Assembly: GCA_964019415.1 (NCBI GenBank)
Contig: OZ025873.1
Span: 843,125 to 907,124, forward strand
Length of the DNA stretch: 64,000 nucleotides
Source: Ianthella basta
Taxonomy: Eukaryota; Porifera; Demospongiae; Verongiida; Ianthellidae
Direction of reading: 5' to 3'
Part shown: in pieces, positions 37,097 to 47,667 of the stretch
How the letters are laid out: each line of letters begins with the position of its first letter
How positions within the stretch are numbered: position 1 is the stretch's first letter
Notes under the pieces: generated by a model
Database searches by the model: none
Seen by the model: the letters and a program-made list of their open reading frames with translations, nothing else
What the model was told of the DNA's origin: nothing
Program-made: the position numbers and the translations under genes

Positions 37097-37160
37097 GTGT
37101 GTGCGTGAGCATGTGTGTGTGTGTATGCTTGTGTTCGTGTGTGTGTGTGTGTGCATGTGT
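37051..37160. repeat. Interrupted (GT)n tract at the second unit junction
   Basis: GT-rich tract at the site equivalent to 11347-11500 but shorter and broken by GCGT and ATGC steps. Confidence 0.9.
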
Positions 37161-37242
37161 GAGCCCATGCTCTGCACTCCTACACATCCAACTGTAAGTG
37201 TACTAGTTCATGACCACTCCACATCTACTGTCATACCTACAG

Positions 37243-37557
37243 GTATCCACATTGTCCTTGATGACAAGCCCTCTCTGTCTGACCTTCTCACTGTCACACT
37301 TGACACAGTTGCCATCCAGTGGGAAGAAGTGGCCGCTCACCTTGGTATTGAGCAGTGCCTGGTGGATATGGTGAAGAAGAACACCTCATTCTTGTCGGGA
37401 TGCATGTCAAAGCATCCTCAGTGATTGGCTGGCTCATAAGATCAACACTGGCAGTGAGAAGAGGTGTTGGAGCTCTGTGTTGGTAGCACTTGAGAGGAGC
37501 GGTTACTGGGAGCTGGTGTGGCAGCTGAGGGCTAGCTCAAAGGAAGCTGCCCACTAG
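37243..37557 (+). pseudogene. Orphan death-domain exon, copy 2 (frameshifted)
   Basis: Same exon as 11607-11923, with acceptor and start intact (GIHIVLDDKP). Around 37376-37400 the sequence is two bases shorter than copy 1, so the frame shifts and stops at 37424. The downstream part still encodes the rest of the death domain in another frame. The relaxed copy supports the view that these exons are leftovers. Confidence 0.8.
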
Positions 37558-39077
37558 AGCTTGACAGCAGTTAACACAACTGGTCCAACTTGTAGCCTAC
37601 TGAACATGTTCTATATCATAACGTGTAGTGTGACCTGATCTTATACACTTAATGCATTGGAATTGTTTTCTTCACATGACACACTGCAGTACTTCTCTGT
37701 ACCTCTCTCTGTGTGTGCATGGCTCCTCTCAACTGCTCCCCTTGAAGTGGTGGTTGTATGTATAGTGCACACAATAGTGTGCTTCTATGGTGTATGGTTA
37801 GTCCATGTGCACATGGGTATGTGTTGAGGTGGTCTGTTTGGCTCTGCTCCATGCCCTCCAAGTCACTCCAGTCTACAGGACAATACACCACCACCTCAGG
37901 TGACTGCTGGCTGAAGTGGGACAAGACATGCACAGCTAATGAGCGAGTGGGCATATTGGGATTGAATATTAATAAGGCATCACGTGATGCATAGTGGTGG
38001 TACAGGGCGAATTTGATTGGACGGTGTGATGATATGTTTGTTCAGGTGTTTCCCCTTCAATAGTCCCCTGCTCTGACTGCTGTCAGAATGGCACTTCCTC
38101 GAGCTCCCCTTTCCCCTCGCTATTCCACTCGAGTTCCGGTTACCTCTTCCTTCAAGCTTCATCTGGAGGAACCTAGTAGTCTGAGAACTTTCCATTATAA
38201 TCCGAAGTTAGTTGATACGTCCCTATGCCCGACCCTCTCTCGTTCCAAAAGGTTAGCTGACATCTGCTGTTGTTAAAAGTGTTCAGAGTTGTCTCCCTCA
38301 CAGGGTGGTCCTACTCTGAAGTGTGTGTGTAGTAAAAGGTACCATTGTCACAGTAGAGTGGCTGAATGTGGTCAACAAAGTGCTCCACAAAGAGTCAGTT
38401 CACAGCCTCACTTCCAGTGCAGTTATCCTCTTATAGTGTATCAGAGTCCTTAGAGTGTGTCAGTCAAGTCCTAGCTGAGCCCCTCACTCACCAAACACTC
38501 ACACAAACTGTGTCAGTTAGTCCCAAGTGAAATGTATTTGGTTAGAGGCATGTATGCCATAAACCATCAGGTGTTGCCTCTACACACACAGCAAACTCTG
38601 AGCACATATTGTACAAGCCAAAGTGTTGCATTTCCATCATGTCTGTTGAAGTGCACAGAGCCAGCATGCCTGCTTAGGTTAGAGGTAGTCAGCAAATGGA
38701 AAGTTGTTGAAACACTCCATTAGTAATGGAATCCCTTGACAGCATGCTAGGTGTAACCATGGCAACAACAAATCAGTGGGTGGAGTTTAAAGTCGTCATT
38801 TCTCAGTTGTCCAATTATTGTCTCGTAATGATTAGAGCAGTCCCACAGGTGGAGTTGATCTGTGCTGACAGGCCATGAAAGTAGAGTGAATGCACTGAGT
38901 GTTGTAATGAGAGGAATGTGTTATTGCAGTTGTGTTCTGCAGTGGTCAGTGCTAGCATGACACAGAGTGAATGAATATCTATCTTTGGTACATTACACAT
39001 TAGAATTGTAATGAGTTCTGATGTAGTGAGTGAGTGGTAACTAGTACTAGCAATGAATTGTGTTCAATTCTCTACAG
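37558..39077. other. Intergenic block before X3
   Basis: Shares the pre-X1 and pre-X2 block, but has a deletion near 37915 that removes the antisense-exon acceptor, and a unique part at about 37930-38240. The conserved GGTTAGCTGACATCTGCTG segment is near 38250. No plus-strand coding exon was identified. Confidence 0.5.
38753..38766. promoter_or_regulatory. RFX-type X-box upstream of X3
   Basis: GTAACCATGGCAAC, identical to the copies before X1 and X2. Confidence 0.45.
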
Positions 39078-39096
39078 TGTGGCACTGGAAAGGGCC

Positions 39097-39415
39097 ATGA
39101 GTTGGGAGGTGGACAGTGAGGAGAGAATGTTGAAGGATGCCCTGGATGTCTTCCTGAGAGGTGAGTGCCGATGTCCCTACACAGTGCCATGTGTATAGTG
39201 CCCAGTATACTGCCCACCCTGTACTCATCACACACATGCTCAGTATATATGTGTAGTGAGATGACACACATTATTTAGTGTTTGATGTGATATTGTGAGT
39301 TTTGTCAGACATGTCCATTGTGTGGTGTCCTTGAATGGAAACACATGCAAGGGAGGGTGAATGGTGCTAGGTTTGTTAGAGTCAACATGGAGAAGTGAGA
39401 AGAGGAGGCCACACA

Positions 39416-39451
<36 letters not shown>

Positions 39452-39985
39452 CGTGCGTGCTTGTGTGCGTGCATGCGTGCGTGCGTGCGTGCGTGTGTGC
39501 ATGCATGCGTGCGTGCGTGTGTGCGTGCATGCGTGCGTGCATGCGTGCATGCGTGCGTGCGTGTGTAGGGTAGGAAGGTAATAGTTGTTAGACCTTTCTA
39601 CTGAAGGCAGCCTCTTCTCCAGCCTACTTTCTAATGATGTAGAAACACCTTCCTACTAGGTAGTTGTTAGTAGTGCACATGATGAGTGTGATGTGTGGAC
39701 TTTCCTCTCTCTATGCAGGGAGTGAAGAAAGAAGGAAGAGAGGTGTGTGAAGAGCAGAAATACAACTAACGTGCAGTTTTCAGTGGTGTGTAGTGGTGTG
39801 GTGTAGAGTGACATGATGTTGACAAGTGATGACCTCTTGTTCATGTGCAGTGTGACTAAACAGAAGTACTAAATAAGAGTAGTTAGAATCAGTAGTTGTA
39901 GCTGTAAACTGTGAACTGCTCACTAGCAGTGTGACAACACATGGAGTAGATGGAATAATTAGCCCTCGGCATAGGGTAACAGTAG

Positions 39986-40066
<81 letters not shown>

Positions 40067-43000
40067 GCTTTCGCATGCTTCCATAAAGTAATAAATCGGA
40101 CAAGAAGACCTACAGATCGCCTCAGTGCTGCGAAAGCTTGAATCAAAATGAGCAAAAGTATAAAATTCGCTTTGAAGCTACTAGTGCTCCTGTCAGCCAT
40201 TTTGTTTGTTCTGGCTAGCCCACGAGCATATTCTAATCACGTGACGATGCTGGACCAAGCGGTGCCCACTTTGCCATTGTGTTTGCACGTAGCTATATAG
40301 CACACATGTGTATGGTCATCTCTGGTGGTTGCTCTGGACCAAGAGGTGTTTTTTGCCTGAAGGAAGGTATGTCCTCAGGGCAGTACTCCATTGAGTGAGG
40401 TATTTCGTGCCTTGCAGAACCTGTTTCATTCTTCTCCAAAATTCCACATGGTCCTATACTTTCAAAACTTTGATTTTCATACTCACATTCTGGAAGTCAT
40501 CAAGGATCTCCAGTGATGAAAGTAATACAGTTTTGGATGCATTTGCACTTTCAGCCTTTAACGATGCTACATCCAACTTGAGGTGTTGACTGTTCTAAAT
40601 ATTTGCCATACTGTCGTAATTGATAGATTGCTGCACACTGACTGGTTACCACCTCTAGAAATAGCATAGTGTACCATGAATTGCTCATATTGCAGAGTCA
40701 GCACTGTTGCCTTAATGCATGTCTGAAAATAGTAGCTATAGTTAATACTACGGTGTACTAACAATTGCTATCATTCTCCCATGCAGTACTTTTGACTTAA
40801 TACCAGCTCTTAATATAGAACCAAACATTCTAATTAACATTTTGCTTCGGAATATACGTAGCTTATTACGCCGAGGGTTTAGCACTTTATTGCCTTCATT
40901 AGCTTCAGTACTGTAAGCTGTAAACTGTTGAGTTGAACCAAAGTGCCTAATGGTCCCTTGTCAACTCAAGTGACTACTAGTGTTGCTATAGTAACTGTTT
41001 GCTCCAACACTATTCTATTGTAATAGATACTAGTTGACTTGGTGTCCTTTAATGTGTTGCATGGTGGGGGTGACATGTGAGAATGTACACAAGATGAAAG
41101 TACCCCCTGACCTGACCTAAGCTGAGTCAGTTCTATCTTTAAAGGTGGAGTGATTGAGTGTGTCAGTGCTTGACATGGAGCCATGTCTCCTGTTTGTGTA
41201 CCATTCGGCCCTCAAACCTCCCCTCCACTGTGCAGCTTGTGACGGCTGTGCACAAGTGGTAGAGCAGTCTCAACTGGAATGAATGTGTTCTTGTTGGGTG
41301 TCCTTTAGACATCCACTCTTTACAGTGTCCTATATACTCATCAACTAGCCATCATGATGTTTCTTATGTTTGTGTGTGCTACATTGGACCACAGTGAGTC
41401 CTAGTGCCGCCATGTGGCATGGTGCACATTAATAATAATTGAATTGAATTGAATTGAATATATGTCAGGGCCTCTGCAGCATGCACCCAATTGGTGCAGA
41501 CACCAGGACACCCACTCGCAGTTGTGTGGTTATCCCAGGATTAGGAGGAGACAGTTTCAGTTGTGGTCTGTCCCAGTTTATGTGTAGCCCTGTCTCCTAC
41601 TGCGGCTGTGACCAGTAGTGGGGTGATTGTGTTACGAGGGTAACACAACAGCTTCGGTTGCAGTACCCATTCCTGTGCTCCTCGTGTTTTTAGTAAACAC
41701 ACCTACCAGGTAGTGTACGTTGCAACAAAGTGACAATGTGACACAAGCAAGGAGTCCTGAAACAGTAGTGGTATACTGCAAGTGGTGGTAGCCTATCCTA
41801 CGTAGCTAGACCAGCTTTCCTCCTGTAGTTTTACAAGACCAAAGTGCTCTTACAGTATATGTTCTGTGAATGTGTGTGAGACTGAGTGACAGAGTTGGTA
41901 CACAGTCACTGATGATATCCTGACCCGCTAGACCCTCTCATCTCTATCCACTCCAAGTTGAAGTTCCTAGTAGTGTGTCACCTCTGTTTCCTCCCTGTGT
42001 GTGTGTGATGTAGTGTGTGTCCTCCTCACTTCCTGTTTGTTCACCCTTGGTTTGCTATCCCCTCACATCTATGAGCACTCCTCACTCCTGAGGTGTGTGT
42101 ATGTGTGTGTATGTGCGTGTGTATGTGTGTGTACAGTACATTCACATACCATGCGTATGTACGTAGGTCTGTATACACGCACATGCTCTTCACTGTGTCA
42201 ATGGTGCAGGAGTGTAGAGTAGGAAGCTAATAGTTGTTAGACCTTTCTACTGAAGGCAGCCTCTTCTCCAGCCTACTTCCTAATGATGTAGAAGCACCTT
42301 CCTACTAGGTAGTTGTTAGTAGTGCACATGATGAGTGTGATGTGTGCACTTTCCTCTCTCTATGCAGGGATGAGAAAAGCTCGACTGTATGGAGGTGTGT
42401 GTTTAGCACAAATGTGTCCGACATATTACATGTGTATACGTATATACAGTGTTGTGGAGTGTGCATAGTGGTGTGCATGGTGTAGTGTAGTGGTGTGGAG
42501 TGGAGTGGCATGTGTTGACAAGGGATGACCTCTTGTTCATGTGAAATGTGACCCTCTGATCTCTATCCACTCCAAGTTGAAGGACCTAGTAGTGTGTCAC
42601 CTCTGTTTCCTCCCTGTTTGTGTGTGTGATGTAGTGTGTGTCCCTCCTCACCTCCTGCTTGTTCACCCTTGGTTTGCTATCCCCTCACATCTATGAGCAC
42701 TCCTCACTCCTGAGGTGTGTGTGTGTGCTGGTGTGTGATAATTGTATCCCCTATATTTTGTATGCTATTATGTGTGAATGTCCACCCTGTCCCTTCTCTC
42801 TTCTCGCTCCCAGTTCTATCTGACCTACGACAAGCTGACCTGATCACTAGTGACGAGTGTAAGGAGCTGCGGAGCATCAATTGTGTGGTCAGAGTACAGT
42901 GTGTCAAGTCTCCTGAAGTGATGGCCGAAACTGCTGATGTTCTGAGAAGACATGGTTTTGAGTTCTCGTCCAAACTCCTTGCAGGTAGACAGTCCAGCCC

Positions 43001-46000
43001 CTCATCCATTTGCCTGTGTTATGTTGTACAGTGGAACCTCCTTATGACAGACACCTTGTGACATCCACTACTGTCCACTGATAGGTGGTGTCCTTGATTC
43101 AGATGTCATTTCCATCCTCACCCAGAAGCTGTTTGTTCTTGAATGTCCACTAGTCATCCACTGTTTGCAGTGTCCCATGTCAGAGGCTCTACTGTGACGT
43201 GTGCTGTGTACTAGAGTGTACCTCCTTACTGTAGTGCATACTGACTGGAGCATACGTAGGATTATTTTCCAAACGTGTTTCTTTTAGTGACCTATGTGTA
43301 AATCTATGTAGTATCCTTTACACATGCTAAAGTGAGTGTGTGTGTGTTTGTGTGTGGTGAGTATGTTTAGTCTTGAGTGGAGGTAAATGAATACACAGCT
43401 CTGATGAAGTTGCGTGAATGTGTGTGAGACTGAGTGACAGAGTTGGTACACAGTCACTGATGATTGCCTGACCTGCTAGACCCTCTCATCTCTATCCACT
43501 CCAAGTTGAAGGTCCTAGTAGTGTGTCACCTCTGTTTCCTCCCTGTCTGTATGTGATGTAGTGTGTGTCCCTCCTCACCTCCTGTTTGTTCACCCTTGGT
43601 TTGCTACCCCCTCACATCTATGAGCACCCCTCACTCCTGAGGTGTGTGTGTGTGTGCTTGTGTGTGGTAATTGTATTCCCTATCTTGTGTATGCTAATGT
43701 GTGATTGTCCTCCCTGTCCCTACTCTCCTCTCTCCCCCAGTTCTTGCTAAGCTACGACAAGCTGACCTAATCACTAGTGAAGAGTGTGAGGGACTGAGTG
43801 ACCCCAGTGATGTGGTTGAAGTTCAGCATGTCAAGTCTCCTGAAGTGATGGCCAAAACTGCTGATGTTCTCAGAAGACATGGATTTGAGTCCGAGTCCAA
43901 TCTCCTTGCAGGTAGACAGTCCAGCCCCTCATCCATTTGCCTGTGTCATGTTGTACAGTGGAGCCTCCTTATGACAGACACCTTGTGACATCCACTACTG
44001 TCCACTGATAGGTGGTGTCCTTGATTGAGATGTCATTTCCATCCCCACCCAGAAGCTGTTTGTTCTTGAATGTTCACTAGTCATCCACTGTTTGCAGTGT
44101 CCCATGTCAGAGGCTCTACTGTGACGTGTGCTGTGTACTAGAGTGTACCTCCTTACTGTAGTGCATACTGACTGGAGCATACATAGGATTATTTTCCAAA
44201 CATGTTTCTTTTAGTGACCTGTGTGTAAATCTATGTAGTATCCTTTACACATGGTAAAGTGAGTGTGCGTGTTTGTGTGTGATAATTGTATTAAATTCCC
44301 TTGTGTATGCTAATGTGTGATTGTCCTCCCTGTCCCTTCTCTCCTCTCTCCTCTCTCCCCCAGTTCTTGCTGAGCTACAACAAGCTGACCTGATCACTAG
44401 TGAAGAGTGCGAGGGACTGACCTGTCCCAGTGATGTGGTTGAAGTCCAGCATGCCAAGTCTCTTGAAGTGATGCTCAAAACTGCTGATCTTCTAAGAAGA
44501 CATGGATTTGAAGAAGTACCCAAACTCCTTGCAGGTAGACAGTCCAGACCCTCAGCTGTTTGTCTGTGTACATGTTCTGTTGTACGGTGGAGCGTGCATA
44601 TAACCTAGCTTTACCCTCATACTCCAAGGAATATGTAACAATGCTATGTTCTTCATATATACTAGATCAGTGCATTAGCAGTTGTTAGTTGTGTGTGTGA
44701 GTGTGTGTCTGTAGTTGTTGGTCTAGCTGTGGTGATAGCCTGTCCACTGTTAAAGTAGGGCAGTAACCAGATACAAGTGCATGCATCCTAGTACTTAGTA
44801 CTAGTGTGTGTGGTTAGTTTTACTATGCAGTTCATGTATGTATGTCTACAGATTGTCTGCACCACCGAGCTGATAAGGCTGAAGTTGAGTACCTGGTTGG
44901 TGAGGAATGGTCAGGGCTCCTCTCGGACTACTGCAAACTGAAGAGATCAGTTGGTGCAGTAGTGGAATGTCTTCCAAAGCGATTACGTCGCCTTTTCTGC
45001 CATGAGTGCAAGGAAGTGTTTCATTCAGCAAGAAGACTGAGTAGAAGACCCAGAGTTTCCAATATCTTGGATATCAGGAATCTTCGTCAACAGATTCAAG
45101 CTCTCCGTGACCCAGAGCTGCTGCGTCAGTTATCCTCCTATGAAGAAGACAGCCTGAAGCCCTTCGTTGTCACCTTCCTCAAAAGGTGCAAGGAGAATGG
45201 AGTCCAGCCTGACTCCTCCCAGCCAGATGTCCCCCTCTCCCCCTCAACCCCTGCAGACCAGCTCCTCGGGTTCATCCTCTCCAGGAAGGACTACTACATC
45301 ACAGACCTCCACATCGACAGAGAGCACTTCAGCCCATGGGATGTAGACACACCCCCTCCTGCTCATGCCCCACCCACCCTGGATGGACCTTTCCGTCACA
45401 TGGATGGTCTAGTTTTCCGCCGTGACCAGGATACCCTTCTCACATCCTATGCTGCTCTCTTCACCAAGGTGGTGGAGAATGTGAGGACCCTCCCCCAGGA
45501 CCAATACCTCAATCTGAGGAGCTTCTTCCAGTGTCTACCCCACACTGAAGTGCATCTGCCATCCTCCCAAGATGAGGTGTGTGACCACCTTCACCGCACC
45601 CCACTGTTTGCCCCCCTCTGCACTGCTCTCCTGCGGAAGGTGGTTAAGTTTCTCTTCACCGATGATGCCGACAGCCTCTCCAACCAGTTGAGGGACTATG
45701 AGAAGAAGCTGTCCACATTTGTGAGGCAGTTCCTACTAGCCTGCCGTAGGGAGGGTGTGGTCCCATCCACAGGGGGCGTGTCCCTTGATGAAGATGGGTG
45801 TGACCAGAGTGACCCCTCCCACCTCCTTGCTTATGTGCTTGCACTGAAGACATACTACGTGGTGTCCCTGTGTGTGGATGAGAGCCTGTTCACCTCTCTA
45901 CAGAGGGAGGAAGACCTGGAGGGAGAAGGGAGGGAGGAGGTGAGGTGGGGTCAGTCAGTGGTGTTTCCCTTGTGTCAGCGTGTCAGTGGTAGATGTTGAT

Positions 46001-46948
46001 GAGTGGAGGGCAGTTGTAGTGGTGGTGTTTGACATTCCCACTTTGAACTCCACTCTCAGAATGTGTCCATGGATGTTTCTCCACTTTCAACAACCCCTCC
46101 TACTTCAGAAAGTGAGAGTCCAGGTGAGATGACCATGGCAACCACCACTCTGAGCTAGGATTGTGTTCAGTTCATGTGTTATGCTCTCATCACTCACAGT
46201 CAGTGCACTCACTGCAGTACCACATATTGAATATATCTGTCTGATAACTTCCCTTCTCTTCCTTCTGCTCCCTCCTTCCCCTCCCCCCTCCTCCCCCCCA
46301 GGTACCTCCATCCCTCCTCAGTCCAAAGGAAAGGGAAAGCACAGAGTGGGCACCTCTCCCAGTGCAGTCTCTGCCAAGCGTTCAGCTCAAGGAGAAAAAA
46401 AGGAGGAAGAGGAGAAGGATGAGATCACTGTAGGTAGTGCTGCCAAGAGAAGAAGGGAGGGGAGTCACATGACCAGTCACATGACCGGTGAGGCATTCGG
46501 CACTAATCTGCTGTTTGAATATTGTACAAGAAGATCGTACAGTGTGATGCAGAAATGTTTCTCACTCCAGTTCCTAAACACCTTCTTCTCATTCCTAGTC
46601 ACCTTACGTACTTCTCATTCCTCACACATTCTATGTGTATCTTGTTCTCTTCTTCCTATGGCACTGACAGTTGCAGAGATCATAAAGACATGTCAGGATG
46701 ACTTCCTCAAGGACATGAAAGCAGAGGCCCTTTGTGTGAAGCTGGCACTCAAGGGTGTCATCCCAGAAGAGGTTGAGACTGACATCACCAGAGCAAGGAG
46801 CACAAGTGAAGCGAACCAGATCCTCTATCGCCACCTCCAGAAGCAAGGCACTGAGGCAAACCTTAGGCAGCTGTGTGAGGTAGCCAGCATGGAGAAGGGC
46901 TATGGGAAGATGAATGAGTTGGCAGGGAGGATTCTAGAGGAGTTGTGA
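39097..46948 (+). CDS. X3: CARD-like repeat protein ending in a CARD-like domain
   Basis: Exons are 39097-39160, 39719-39742, 42368-42394, 42814-42984, 43741-43911, 44364-44534, 44852-45939, 46060-46123, 46302-46487 and 46671-46948. Phases agree at each join and give about 747 residues. The N terminus (MSWEVDSEERMLKDALDVF) and the next two exons differ from X1 and X2. Three CARD-like half domains follow; the third joins directly to the large exon, without the RLIDVPKLSK exon of the paralogs. In the large exon the first 80 codons and a central patch are clearly diverged while the rest is almost identical to X0-X2, a mosaic typical of gene conversion. The linker carries AAKRRREG, and the C-terminal CARD-like domain ends in RILEEL. 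It lies directly upstream of the complete importin gene. Confidence 0.65.
39419..39568. repeat. Mixed GT and GCGT microsatellite in X3 intron
   Basis: Starts as pure GT and continues as GCGT/GCAT tetranucleotides. The homologous site in X1 and X2 is pure GT. Confidence 0.9.
39843..41490. repeat. About 1.6-kb intronic block, copy 3 of 3
   Basis: Near-identical to 1070-2700 and 24003-25690, in the X3 intron between 39742 and 42368. It contains a GT tract at about 39987-40064, much longer than in the other copies. No plus-strand exon was found. Confidence 0.75.
42550..44610 (+). repeat. Exon-bearing tandem repeat, X3 array (3 units)
   Basis: Exon starts at 42814, 43741 and 44364 give spacings of 927 and 623 bases; the third unit has lost about 300 bases of its intron. 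A truncated unit without an exon lies at about 41870-42110. Confidence 0.85.
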
Positions 46949-47667
46949 GAATCCAATCCAGAAAGGACTTTTTTGGCTAACTCTAGTATTGTAGAACTTG
47001 CATCACTGACTTTCCAGCTGATGCACATGTGTGTGTACGTAGTTGGCAGTTGTTATTAACCCTCTCGATACATTTATTGCTTTTTGCATTGTTTACATGA
47101 TTTCTTGTCCTAACTACACATCCGTCAATCACAGATCTCATTGCATGATGTGTGAATTAGATTCATGTGCAATGATCATGCAATTAATCTGGCTGCCCAT
47201 TCAGTTTGTATCATTTAATATTGCTTTGATGTACGCGTGTCAGAGATATGAAATACTGTGCTCTGTACATGTGCAGCTGGACAAGAGTCAGAAGTCACTG
47301 GATACACTATATATCCCTATGGCTTAAATGTATAGTGTGCTAGCTTGTAGCTGTAGCAATGGTACAGTGTCTGACAATCTGCCTGCCATTTGAGCACGTG
47401 ATTCCCAAGTACGTCACACAATGGACTAATTGTAATGCATTCAATTGTGTAGTTAACAGTATAAATTTACAACACGCACGAGCACGTGGGAGAGAGCCCG
47501 CCAATATTCCTCTCCCTCTCTCGTCTGCCTCCTCCTCGTCGCCTGTCCATGGGTCTGTAGCTCCGGCAGTCCTCCATTCGCCCCCTTTAGCTCTCATCCC
47601 CTCTGAGAAGAAGGACATCTTGTAATCCTGCCACCGAATACAAGTGCATCTACTCGGGCAGGCAGAA
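46949..47667 (+). promoter_or_regulatory. Importin-beta promoter (functional copy C)
   Basis: Between the X3 stop and the importin start codon there is no gene. E-boxes at 47395-47400 and 47483-47488, a TACGTCAC element at 47410-47417 and a CCAAT box at 47501-47505 lie within 280 bases of the start. No clear TATA box precedes the start at a useful distance, which suits a housekeeping gene. Confidence 0.55.
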
